Part shown: positions 18,645 through 27,108 of the stretch, piece by piece
Layout: every line of letters starts with the position of its first letter
Numbering within the stretch: the first letter of the stretch is position 1
Source of the DNA: Arcobacter sp.
Lineage (GTDB): Bacteria; Campylobacterota; Campylobacteria; Campylobacterales; Sulfurimonadaceae
Reading direction: 5' to 3'
Assembly: GCA_024637195.1 (NCBI GenBank)
Contig: JAGXFN010000007.1
Span: forward strand, 28,223-92,222
DNA: 64,000 bases
Position numbers and translations under genes: made by a program
Notes under the pieces: model-generated
Database searches by the model: none
What the model saw: the letters and a program-made list of their open reading frames with translations, nothing else
Told to the model about the DNA's origin: nothing

Positions 18645-20285
18645 ATGAAAGCATCAGATTTATTCGTTAAAGCCTTGGAAAACGAGGGAGTGGAATATAT
18701 TTTTGGCATTCCCGGTGAAGAAAACCTGGATTTTTTAAATTCTTTAAAAGACTCTCGTATCAAATTTATTTTAACCCGTCATGAACAAGGGGCAGGTTTT
18801 ATGGCGGCTACTTACGGTCGTTTAACAGGAAAAGTCGGCGTGTGTTTGTCCACACTTGGGCCCGGTGCTACCAATCTTGTGACCCCTGCAGCTTACGCTA
18901 ACCTTGGCGCTATGCCTATGTTGATAATAACAGGGCAAAAGCCCATTAAAAAAAGCAAACAGGGACGTTTTCAAATCATTGACATTGTACAAATGATGCA
19001 AGCATTGACTAAATACAGCAAGCAAGTGGTTGATGGCAATAATATTGCGAGCATGGTAAGAGAAAGTTTTAACATAGCGCGGGCAGAACGTCCTGGTGCG
19101 GTACACATAGAACTGCCCGAAGATATTGCCCGAGAAGATGTCAGCGCAAAGCTTTTTCATGTTTATCATCACCGCTATCCCGTTGCCGATGCCTACAGTT
19201 TAAATGACGCACTTGAGATGATCCATAAGGCAAAGATGCCCTTGGTCTTAATCGGTGCCGGCGCTAACCGCACACGCATTTGCACAACAATCAAAGATTT
19301 TATAGACAAATCAGGCATTCCATTTTTTATGACCCAAATGGGAAAAGGCGTGGTGGATGAATTTCATCCCTTGTACTTGGGTACAGCAGCCTTGTCCGAC
19401 AATGATTACTTGCACTGTGCTATTGACAAAGCAGATTTAATCATCAATATCGGTCATGATGTTATTGAGAAACCCCCTTTTATCATGCACAAGGACAGTG
19501 CAAAAGTCATCCATGTTAATTTTATCGCTTCTTCTGTTGATGGTACTTATTTTCCACAGTTAGATCTCTTGGGCGACATCGCTTCAAATATCTTTTCGCT
19601 GACACAATTAATCAAAAAACAAGAACATTGGAATTTTGAGTATTTTATGCGCATTATTGATGAATCGCAACAGCACATTAAAAAGTATTTCAAAGATGAG
19701 CGTTTTCCGATACTTCCGCAAAGAGCGCTCAAAGACATCAGAGATGCTTTGCCCCGTGACGGCATCGTAAGCCTCGATAATGGCATTTACAAAATCTGGT
19801 TTGCCCGAAATTATAAATGTTTTGAGCCTAATACTCTGCTTCTGGACAATGCTCTAGCCAGTATGGGCGCAGGGTTATCCTCTGCGATGGCAGCTAAAAT
19901 ACTTAATCCTGATAAAAAAGTCATTGCAGTTTGTGGTGATGGCGGTTTTATGATGAACTCTCAAGAACTTGAAACGGCCATGCGTCTCAAACTTGACCTT
20001 GTTGTTATTATTTTAAATGACAGTGCTTACGGTATGATAAAATGGAAGCAAGAAGGTATGGGGTTTGAAAATTTCGCGCTGGATTATAATAATCCTGATT
20101 TTATTCAATACGCTCAAGCTTACGGCGCTGTCGGACATCGGCCAAAGTCATGTGACGAGTTCGTAAAAATCTTGGAAGAAGCCCTTGGCAGCAAAGGTGT
20201 TCATCTTATTGATTTGGCCGTTGATTACAGTTTAAATCATAAAATTTTGAATGAACTCTTAAAAAACAAAGCGTGTTTAATATAG
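18645..20285 (+). CDS. Acetolactate synthase-like thiamine-diphosphate enzyme
   Basis: 546 residues with the three-domain TPP-enzyme layout. The catalytic Glu47 is in TRHEQGAGFM and STLGPGATN follows. The Mg-TPP motif begins CGDGGFMMN near residue 428 and reaches its closing Asn in ILNDSAYG. It resembles catabolic (AlsS-type) acetolactate synthases; no regulatory subunit gene is adjacent. The aldehyde dehydrogenase 39 bases downstream suggests a two-gene unit. Codon choice looks more AT-rich than in tsaD or dxr. An alternative is another pyruvate- or 2-oxoacid-decarboxylating TPP enzyme. Confidence 0.8.
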   Translation: MKASDLFVKALENEGVEYIFGIPGEENLDFLNSLKDSRIKFILTRHEQGAGFMAATYGRLTGKVGVCLSTLGPGATNLVTPAAYANLGAMPMLIITGQKPIKKSKQGRFQIIDIVQMMQALTKYSKQVVDGNNIASMVRESFNIARAERPGAVHIELPEDIAREDVSAKLFHVYHHRYPVADAYSLNDALEMIHKAKMPLVLIGAGANRTRICTTIKDFIDKSGIPFFMTQMGKGVVDEFHPLYLGTAALSDNDYLHCAIDKADLIINIGHDVIEKPPFIMHKDSAKVIHVNFIASSVDGTYFPQLDLLGDIASNIFSLTQLIKKQEHWNFEYFMRIIDESQQHIKKYFKDERFPILPQRALKDIRDALPRDGIVSLDNGIYKIWFARNYKCFEPNTLLLDNALASMGAGLSSAMAAKILNPDKKVIAVCGDGGFMMNSQELETAMRLKLDLVVIILNDSAYGMIKWKQEGMGFENFALDYNNPDFIQYAQAYGAVGHRPKSCDEFVKILEEALGSKGVHLIDLAVDYSLNHKILNELLKNKACLI

Positions 20286-20324
20286 AATATCAACTCGAAA
20301 CTCAACAATTGTAAGGAATATATG

Positions 20325-21716
20325 ATGGATTCAATCACAGTAAGATCGCCTTTTGACGGACGAGAATTAGCACAGATCAAGGTTTCAGATATTGCCGATG
20401 TGGATAAAGCCTTAGACCTTGCACGCGATGTTTATGAAAACCAAGACAAATGGCTAGCCAAATATGAGCGTGTGGCTATTTTGGAAAAAACAGTTCAGAT
20501 TATGAGCTCCCGCATTGAAGAGCTCACCCTTATTGCTGCGAGCGAAGGGGGAAAACCCTACATAGATTCCAAAGTTGAAGTTGAACGCGCTATAAACGGC
20601 GTGAAACTGGCCATTGAGCACATGGGTGTTTTTGAGGGCAAAGAAATAGCTATGGGACATACAAAAAGTTCGGCTAACCGAATCGCATACACGATGAAAG
20701 AGCCTATTGGCGTAGTCGCTGCGATTTCTGCTTTTAATCACCCCCTAAATCTTGCCGTGCACCAAACGGTCCCTGCTATTGCCGTAGGTTCACCGGTGAT
20801 CATAAAACCATCTGAAACAACACCTATGTCAGCGATCAATTTTGTAGAGATCTTGTACGAAGCAGGTTTGCCAAGACCCTGGTGTCAGGTTCTTGTCTGT
20901 CATAGAGAAGCGGCGCAATATTTGGCGACAAGTCCTAAAATAGATTATTTGACCTTTATAGGTTCAAGCGCGGTAGGCTGGTACTTAAATTCGCAAGTTG
21001 CACCCGGGACACGTGTTGGCCTGGAACATGGCGGAGTCGCTCCCGTTATTGTAGAACCTGATGCAAATATGCAGGAGCTTATACCTGCTTTGGCTAAGGG
21101 CGGTTTTTATCATGCGGGTCAGGTCTGCGTTTCTGTGCAACGAATTTATGCTCATGAAAGTGTTTGTGATGAAGTCGGTCAAAAGCTTGCCGAGGCTGCC
21201 AAAAAACTCATTGTCGGTGATCCGCTGGATCCTAAAACAGAGATCGGACCGCTCATAACACACAAAGAAGTAGATAGAGTAGAATCCTGGGTAAATGAAG
21301 CCGTAGAAGGCGGAGCAAAAGTTTTGTGCGGGGGCAAACGCATTTCTGAGAGCTGTTTTGAAGCGACAATCCTGTTGAACCCGGCGCCTGATGCCAAAGT
21401 CAGTCAGGCAGAAGTATTTGGCCCGGTAGTCTGCATCTACAGTTACTCTGATATTCACGAAGCCTTTAAGTCCGCAAACAGTTTGGCTTTTTCATTTCAA
21501 GCGGCTGTCTTTACGAAAAACATTGACACGGCTTTGCTTGCGGTCAAACGTTTAAATGCAACGGCTGTCATGGTCAACGATCACACCGCCTTCAGAGTAG
21601 ACTGGATGCCTTTTGGCGGAGCTAAAGCTTCCGGTCTCGGCATGGGTGGAATCCCCTACTCTATGCACGAAATGAGTCAAGAAAAACTGATGGTGATCAA
21701 GTCTTCTGTTTTATAA
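20325..21716 (+). CDS. NAD(P)-dependent aldehyde dehydrogenase
   Basis: 463 residues of the ALDH superfamily. Catalytic residues are visible: Asn138 in SAFNHP, Glu234 in GLEHGG (usually GLELGG) and nucleophile Cys268 in GQVCVS. The C-terminal PFGGAKASGLG motif is also present. Of two adjacent ATGs, that at 20325 is better spaced from AAGGA. It follows the TPP enzyme and probably acts on an aldehyde from the same pathway. Substrate is unknown; related enzymes include lactaldehyde and succinate-semialdehyde dehydrogenases. Confidence 0.85.
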   Translation: MDSITVRSPFDGRELAQIKVSDIADVDKALDLARDVYENQDKWLAKYERVAILEKTVQIMSSRIEELTLIAASEGGKPYIDSKVEVERAINGVKLAIEHMGVFEGKEIAMGHTKSSANRIAYTMKEPIGVVAAISAFNHPLNLAVHQTVPAIAVGSPVIIKPSETTPMSAINFVEILYEAGLPRPWCQVLVCHREAAQYLATSPKIDYLTFIGSSAVGWYLNSQVAPGTRVGLEHGGVAPVIVEPDANMQELIPALAKGGFYHAGQVCVSVQRIYAHESVCDEVGQKLAEAAKKLIVGDPLDPKTEIGPLITHKEVDRVESWVNEAVEGGAKVLCGGKRISESCFEATILLNPAPDAKVSQAEVFGPVVCIYSYSDIHEAFKSANSLAFSFQAAVFTKNIDTALLAVKRLNATAVMVNDHTAFRVDWMPFGGAKASGLGMGGIPYSMHEMSQEKLMVIKSSVL

Positions 21717-21764
21717 AAAGATGCACTCAAATTATACTGGCCTGTCAGCCTTTAAAGATTTCCA

Positions 21765-21784
21765 TACGAGGAACTCTCCTCGTA
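21765..21784 (+). terminator. Hairpin after the aldehyde dehydrogenase
   Basis: TACGAGG and CCTCGTA form a perfect 7-bp stem with loop AACTCT. No T-run follows, so it may only be a first 3' structure before the stronger one at 21834. Confidence 0.4.
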
Positions 21785-21833
21785 CACCTTGCAACAGATA
21801 CTAGATATCTAACACCCTAAAGAAGACCGGCCC

Positions 21834-21855
21834 AAAACCCGCCTGCGGTTTTTTT
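21834..21855 (+). terminator. Intrinsic terminator of the TPP enzyme/ALDH pair
   Basis: AAAACC(C)GC pairs with GCGGTTTT with one bulged C, followed by a run of seven T on the plus strand. Its A-rich 5' arm could also serve the convergent hydrolase gene. Confidence 0.6.
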
Positions 21856-21866
21856 AGTGGCACACT

Positions 21867-22403
21867 TTAGGTGTTTTTCACCCACTCCAGCACCCAGGGC
21901 CACTCTCCGTAACCACTCTCGGCATTGATATGCCCGCCGTTTTCGATCCGTTTCATCGGAACTTCCAAGGCCTGCTGCAAAGCCAGGGCTTCGTCTTGGG
22001 TGAGATAAGGGTCGTTTGTCGAGGTGACCATCAGCACCTCTTTGGCAAAGAGCTTTTTCGGTATCGGTGCGGGAAAAAATGTTTTGATCGTATCCAGCTT
22101 CAGATCAAGCCGCGGAGGCGAGACCATCAGCAGACGTTTCACCGCCGAGATCTCCCCCTCTTCACACAGATGCAGCCAGAGGGTATTGGCCATAGAGTGG
22201 CAGATGACGGTGTCGGGTTTGAAATCCGTGAGGATTTCCTTCACCTGTTTCACCCATCGGTTTTTGCTCGGAAAATGAGAATTGTCAAGAAGCGGAAAAA
22301 CGATCTGACCATAGTCTTTGGCGATCTCTCCCGCCAGCCAGGACTGCCAGTGAGGATAATCGCTTCCGCCCCAGCCGTGCAGGATCAGTACCTTGTCTTT
22401 CAT
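21867..22403 (-). CDS. RBBP9/YdeN-family alpha/beta hydrolase
   Basis: 178-residue serine hydrolase. The N-terminal HGWGGSDYPHWQSWL is typical of the family. The nucleophile is Ser70 in CHSMAN, the catalytic His is in GGHINAESGYGEWP, and the acid is probably in STNDPY. Bacterial substrates are largely unknown. It starts 3 bases after dxr, forming an operon cdsA-dxr-hydrolase. Confidence 0.87.
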   Translation of the reverse strand: MKDKVLILHGWGGSDYPHWQSWLAGEIAKDYGQIVFPLLDNSHFPSKNRWVKQVKEILTDFKPDTVICHSMANTLWLHLCEEGEISAVKRLLMVSPPRLDLKLDTIKTFFPAPIPKKLFAKEVLMVTSTNDPYLTQDEALALQQALEVPMKRIENGGHINAESGYGEWPWVLEWVKNT

Positions 22404-22406
22404 CTT

Positions 22407-23489
22407 TTACGCTCCTAAACTGACATAACGGCGGACCTCCTGGTCCATCTCGAAGAGCTCATCGAGACTCGCCGCCTCTTCATCAAAATGATGAAAGGCG
22501 GTGATGATCTTTTTTGAGATCTCCATAAAGCCGATCTTTCCTTCAATGAAAAGCCCGATGGCGGCTTCGTTGGCGGCATTGATGACAAGGCCGCGTTTGG
22601 GGTGGCTCAGCAACTCTTCTTTGATCTCCCAGACAGGGTAGCGCTCACGCTTTATCTCTCTAAACTCCAGCGAGCCGACTTCGACCAGATTGACAGGTTT
22701 TAATATCTGCTCCTCTACCTTGCCCAAAAGTGCGTAGGCGATAGGCAGTTTCATGTCGGCATGGGCGAAATGCGCCGTTGTGGAACCGTCTTTGAAGTCG
22801 ATAAGTGCATGTATGATCGACTTTGTCTCAATGACTGCGTCATACTCTCCCTTGCCGAAAAGCCATCGGGCCTCAAGAAGTTCAAACATCTTGTTGACCA
22901 TCGTGGCGGAGTCAATCGTGATCTTCTGTCCCATGGACCAGTTGGGGTGCTTTAGCGCATCCTCCAGACGCGCATGCTGAAGCTTTTCCAGGTCCCAGTC
23001 TCTAAAAGCACCTCCGCTGGCGGTGATCGTCATCTTTGAATGAGCGCGCTTTTCGTTTAGAAGATACCAGAGGCCGAAGTGCTCGCTGTCTATGGGCTGT
23101 ATCTTTGTCGTGTCGATAAATGCTCCGGCGGCCACCAAAGACTCTTTGTTGGCCAGAGCGACCCGTTTTCCGCACTCTATCGCCTTTAGTGTCGGGCGCA
23201 ATCCCAGAAAACCGACAAGCGCGTTGATGACGAGACGGCTCTGCGAACTCTCTATCGCTTCCAAGATTCCCTCTTCTCCGCAGAGCACCTTTGAATGCTT
23301 CACACGGACAAGATCTTCTCTGCGTTCTACGACGACAAGGCGCGGAGAGAATTCCCTGATCTGCTGATTCAGGAGTTCTATACTTCTTCCCGCGACGAGT
23401 ACATCTATGTTGAGATTAAAACGTCGTGCGATCGCCAGAGCATTAACGCCTATTGAGCCTGTTGAACCAAGAAGTATCAATTTAGACAA
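22407..23489 (-). CDS. dxr: 1-deoxy-D-xylulose 5-phosphate reductoisomerase
   Basis: Second enzyme of the MEP isoprenoid pathway, converting DXP to MEP with NADPH. 360 residues. The nucleotide motif GSTGSIG, metal/substrate segments SGGAFRDW and NWSMGQKITIDSATMVNK, and the flexible-loop region are conserved. It overlaps the cdsA stop by 8 bases, coupling phospholipid and isoprenoid synthesis genes. Confidence 0.97.
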   Translation of the reverse strand: MSKLILLGSTGSIGVNALAIARRFNLNIDVLVAGRSIELLNQQIREFSPRLVVVERREDLVRVKHSKVLCGEEGILEAIESSQSRLVINALVGFLGLRPTLKAIECGKRVALANKESLVAAGAFIDTTKIQPIDSEHFGLWYLLNEKRAHSKMTITASGGAFRDWDLEKLQHARLEDALKHPNWSMGQKITIDSATMVNKMFELLEARWLFGKGEYDAVIETKSIIHALIDFKDGSTTAHFAHADMKLPIAYALLGKVEEQILKPVNLVEVGSLEFREIKRERYPVWEIKEELLSHPKRGLVINAANEAAIGLFIEGKIGFMEISKKIITAFHHFDEEAASLDELFEMDQEVRRYVSLGA

Positions 23490-24246
23490 GTCCTCTCAGC
23501 AAAACCAGCATAATGATGACCGAAAAGAGATAGCCGTCCACACGGTCGAGTATCCCGCCGTGTCCTGGCAAAATATCACCGCTGTCTTTGACATTGGCTT
23601 TTCGCTTGAGATAGGACTCAAACAGGTCACCAAATACTGCGGCTACAGAAGAAAGAAGAGAGATCACAATGGCTTTGTCGATATCAACAAAATTGACGCC
23701 GATAAAGAAGCCTAAGAGAGTAGCGATGACAACCCCGCCGATAACACCTTCGAGTGTCTTGTTTGGCGATGTCTCACAAAACTTTGTCTTGCCTATGCTT
23801 TTACCGACAAAATACGCGCCCACATCCGTTCCTGCTACGATGACAAGCAGCCAAAAGAGTGCGATCACGCCGTATTCGTTGTAAAGGGTCAGCATAAACA
23901 GAAACCCCGCTGTCGGGTAGATAAACGGGTAGAAGTACTTGAACTTCAATTCTTGGGTATAGGCCAGAACCGAGGCGAAGACAACCGCCGCGATAAAAAA
24001 GAGGTCATCGGGGTAGGGGTAAAACCCTGCCACCAGCCACAAGATGGCCGCATACGCATAGAGGGTGTTGTTTTCGATACCGAAAAGCTTATTTGCCTCA
24101 TAAAACGCGAGCAGATAGAGTCCCCCAAAGACCAGCCACATTAGAAAAAAATTATCAATCCAACCGATTACGATAACCGCTGCAAGCAACGCCAAACCTG
24201 TTGTTATCCGCTGCGGGTCTATCCCCTTGTCTTCAAGCCACTGCAT
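23482..24246 (-). CDS. cdsA: Phosphatidate cytidylyltransferase
   Basis: Makes CDP-diacylglycerol from phosphatidic acid and CTP at the inner membrane. 254 residues with about seven hydrophobic segments. The C-terminal CdsA signature is clear: KRKANVKDSGDILPGHGGIL followed by DRVDG. It is first in the cdsA-dxr-hydrolase operon and is divergent from purM. Confidence 0.95.
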   Translation of the reverse strand: MQWLEDKGIDPQRITTGLALLAAVIVIGWIDNFFLMWLVFGGLYLLAFYEANKLFGIENNTLYAYAAILWLVAGFYPYPDDLFFIAAVVFASVLAYTQELKFKYFYPFIYPTAGFLFMLTLYNEYGVIALFWLLVIVAGTDVGAYFVGKSIGKTKFCETSPNKTLEGVIGGVVIATLLGFFIGVNFVDIDKAIVISLLSSVAAVFGDLFESYLKRKANVKDSGDILPGHGGILDRVDGYLFSVIIMLVLLRGLV

Positions 24247-24388
24247 TACAATCCTTCTAAAAATATTATTGACATATTATATCCTAAGATGAAAGGCTCT
24301 ATGGCAAAAGCGCGCCATTCAATTCTCCCCTGTGTACATCTTCTTAGTTTTAGATCTGCCCTTTAGAAAGTTCACAAACTCCTTCTGC

Positions 24389-24394
24389 TATAAT
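24389..24394 (+). promoter_or_regulatory. Sigma70 -10 box of purM
   Basis: TATAAT preceded by TTCTGC, the TG(C)-extended form seen at other promoters in this window. It lies 34 bases before the purM ATG. No clear -35 is present, which is common in campylobacterotans. Confidence 0.6.
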
Positions 24395-24427
24395 TGCGCA
24401 ATATTTTTTAGCCCTTCAGGAGAGCAG

Positions 24428-25423
24428 ATGAGCCAGATCTCATACAAAGACGCCGGTGTTGATATAGATGCAGGTAACAGTTTCGTTGAAAATATCAAAC
24501 CGCTTGTAAAAGCAACGTTCACGCCGCATGTTTTAGGCGGGATCGGATCATTTGCCGGCGCATATGAGCTCCCTACCGGCTACAAAGAGCCTGTAATGCT
24601 CGCTGCGACTGACGGTGTCGGAACAAAGCTCAAGCTTGCCATCGACAGCGGGAACCACTCCACCGTTGGCATCGACCTCGTTGCCATGTGTGTCAATGAC
24701 TTGATCTGCAACTTCGGAACACCTTCATTCTTCTTAGACTACTACGCAACAGGAAAGCTTGATGTCGCTGCAGCAACAAGTGTTGTGGCCGGTATCGCAG
24801 AAGGGTGCAAGCAGGCTGAGTGCTCGCTCATCGGCGGCGAGACGGCGGAGATGCCGGGGATGTACTCTGAGGATGATTATGATCTGGCCGGTTTTGCTGT
24901 CGGCGTAGCAGAAAAGAGCGAACTGGACCGTGTCTCTTTAGTCAAAGAGGGCGATGTTTTGATCGCCCTTCCAAGCAGCGGCTTCCACTCAAACGGCTTT
25001 TCGCTTGTGCGCAAGGTCCTTTTCGAGAAACTGGGTATGAAGTTTGATGACGATTTCAACGGCCGCCCGCTGATCGATGTCCTGCTTGAACCGACACGTA
25101 TTTATGTCAAACTCTTCAAGGCGCTCAAAGAGAACATCGTTGCTATGGCTCACATCACCGGCGGCGGGATCGTAGAAAACCTTCCGCGCGTCCTTCCTGA
25201 TCATCTTTATGCAGATGTTGAAAAGGCGTCCATCCGTCCGCTTCCGATCTTCGAGCTTTTGAAAGAGCATGTCGGTGAGACAGAGATGTACCGTGCCTTC
25301 AATATGGGTGTGGGAATGGTACTTGTCGTGCGTCCTGAAAATGTGGCTGCGATCCTTGAGGGAAGCGACGGCTATCTCATCGGAACGGTCAAAACCGGCG
25401 AGAAGTGCGTCAAGCTCTCCTGA
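24428..25423 (+). CDS. purM: Phosphoribosylformylglycinamidine cyclo-ligase
   Basis: AIR synthetase of purine synthesis. 331 residues. The N-terminal [13 protein letters not shown], the phosphate-binding [23 protein letters not shown] and [13 protein letters not shown] motifs are all conserved. ATG 24428 has CAGGAG upstream. An in-frame ATG 96 bases earlier lies within the promoter and would add a non-homologous leader, so I reject it. Confidence 0.97.
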   Translation: MSQISYKDAGVDIDAGNSFVENIKPLVKATFTPHVLGGIGSFAGAYELPTGYKEPVMLAATDGVGTKLKLAIDSGNHSTVGIDLVAMCVNDLICNFGTPSFFLDYYATGKLDVAAATSVVAGIAEGCKQAECSLIGGETAEMPGMYSEDDYDLAGFAVGVAEKSELDRVSLVKEGDVLIALPSSGFHSNGFSLVRKVLFEKLGMKFDDDFNGRPLIDVLLEPTRIYVKLFKALKENIVAMAHITGGGIVENLPRVLPDHLYADVEKASIRPLPIFELLKEHVGETEMYRAFNMGVGMVLVVRPENVAAILEGSDGYLIGTVKTGEKCVKLS

Positions 25424-25500
25424 GCCATATAAAACGTCTCGCCATAAAAAGCCTTTTGTGCGCTTTTATTTCTCAAAAATTTTATTTAAAGCTGAGCTAA

Positions 25501-27081
25501 ATGAAGCGTGAACTTTTAGAGATTTTTACTGAGCGGCTTTATGCGGACCTTCCTCTGATCCGTGAACAGATTGCTTTGCTTCAGACAGAACAAGCAGAGG
25601 CGACCGCCAAACTTTTCCGCAGCTTTCATAACTATAAAGCATCCGCCTTCTATCTTGGACTTGATGAGTTTCACGCCCTGGCATCCACTGGTGAAAATAT
25701 TTTAAATTCTCTGCGGCTTAGTCCGGACCGAGTCAGCGAATACGATCTGAAATGGTTTCAATCCAGCCTTATACAAATGCAGACATGGTGTCAGCAGCTC
25801 TACACCAACACGCCCCTCTCTACCACCAACACGACACTCGCTTCAAACATCAGCATACTCAACGACTACACAAAGACTTCAGAGGTGATGCAGGGACTGA
25901 GCCTGCTCTATGCCGACTACAACACCGTCCGGGCCTCGGCACTTAAGGCGCCGCTTAGCCATGTCTTCAAAAAAGTGCAGACAACGGACTCTCTTGATGC
26001 ACTCAAAGCATCGCTTGCCAACGGCAGTATCGATATCGTCATCTTGAATCTGCAAGAAGAGTCCGTTGAAACAGCCATGCAGCTGCTTGCATTAAAACCC
26101 GACATCGCGCTTATTACGGCGGTTCCTCAGCTGCGTCTGCATCAAAAATCTCGTCTTCTCTTCAAAGGACTGGTCTACCTCATTCCTTCGCCGATCAAAT
26201 CAAGCGATCTCAAACGCCAGCTCCACAATCTGGTGACCTCTCATTTTTCGAAGGTCCACACGCTGCTTACGCATAAAAAAATCTATAACTTCATCCAAGG
26301 CCTTGACCCCCTTCCCAGTTCTGTAAAGAAGATATCACGCCTTTGTGAAGATCCCGAAAGCTCCATCAAAGAGATCATCACTACGATCGAATCAGATGCG
26401 ATCACAACCGCCAATATACTGCATGCGGCCGCTTCCCCAATCTACGGACTTGAAAATACTTCATCCTTGGAAAAAGCCGCCACAGCCTTTGGCAAACGCT
26501 TGATTAAAGTCCTTGTCCTCAGTGATCTGGCCTACTCGCTGGGAAGCTTAAAGCTCGAGGCTTACAGCATCAACGAGGAGCAGTTTAAACACTCCTCGGC
26601 GCTGCGATTGGCTCTTATGAACAGCTGGTACTCCCGCGTCAACTTCGAAGACCTCAACATTCTCAGCACCTCCGCCATCCTGGGCAATCTCGGACAGATC
26701 CTGATCAACAAAGAACTTCTTGACGCAGGTCTTTTAGAGGCATTCAAGAGCGCTTCAGCCGCAGAAGGTTTTTCGGCTGCTGAAGTGAAGCTGCTTAGGA
26801 CTAGCACGTCCTTTGTGAGTGCCGATATTTTGGAGTTTTGGACTCTGGAGCGCGAATTGATCGATGCCATCCGCTATAGCGACTCGCCGTTTAACGCACC
26901 AAACAAACGCATAAGCACACTCGCCTGCGCAAATGCTGTGGTCTATCAGATGGTGACGCCGAAGGGGGAGTTGTTAACGAGTATTCCGCAAAGTGTTGTG
27001 CATCTGATGAAAAGAGCAGAACTCGATCTAAGCCTGCTTGAAGAAGCCCTGATACTCCTGCAAAAGCGAATACAGCACTAA
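25501..27081 (+). CDS. Hpt-HDOD signalling protein
   Basis: 526 residues. Residues 1-105 form a helical bundle with His43 in FHNYKASA, matching the HxxKxxA/G site of histidine phosphotransfer domains. A central region (about 130-255) has alternating strands and helices like a degenerate receiver domain. From about 260 the sequence follows the HDOD pattern (LDPLPSSVKKISRL, IESDAITTANILHAA). HDOD proteins are non-catalytic relatives of HD hydrolases used in regulation. A phosphorelay input combined with HDOD is unusual. Partners are unknown; it ends in a shared terminator with ccoG. Confidence 0.72.
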   Translation: MKRELLEIFTERLYADLPLIREQIALLQTEQAEATAKLFRSFHNYKASAFYLGLDEFHALASTGENILNSLRLSPDRVSEYDLKWFQSSLIQMQTWCQQLYTNTPLSTTNTTLASNISILNDYTKTSEVMQGLSLLYADYNTVRASALKAPLSHVFKKVQTTDSLDALKASLANGSIDIVILNLQEESVETAMQLLALKPDIALITAVPQLRLHQKSRLLFKGLVYLIPSPIKSSDLKRQLHNLVTSHFSKVHTLLTHKKIYNFIQGLDPLPSSVKKISRLCEDPESSIKEIITTIESDAITTANILHAAASPIYGLENTSSLEKAATAFGKRLIKVLVLSDLAYSLGSLKLEAYSINEEQFKHSSALRLALMNSWYSRVNFEDLNILSTSAILGNLGQILINKELLDAGLLEAFKSASAAEGFSAAEVKLLRTSTSFVSADILEFWTLERELIDAIRYSDSPFNAPNKRISTLACANAVVYQMVTPKGELLTSIPQSVVHLMKRAELDLSLLEEALILLQKRIQH

Positions 27082-27108
27082 AAAGAGCCTAAAAAAAGCT
27101 CTTTTTAG
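27078..27108. terminator. Bidirectional terminator holding both stop codons
   Basis: CTAAAAAGAGC and GCTCTTTTTAG form a perfect 11-bp stem around CTAAAAAAA. The plus strand ends in TTTTT for the HDOD gene and the minus strand in TTTTT for ccoG. The TAA stop codons of both convergent genes are inside the stem arms. Confidence 0.85.

Noticed and set aside
24332..24427. Longer purM start
   Set aside because: It runs over the TATAAT box and adds residues unlike PurM; ATG 24428 has a good ribosome site.
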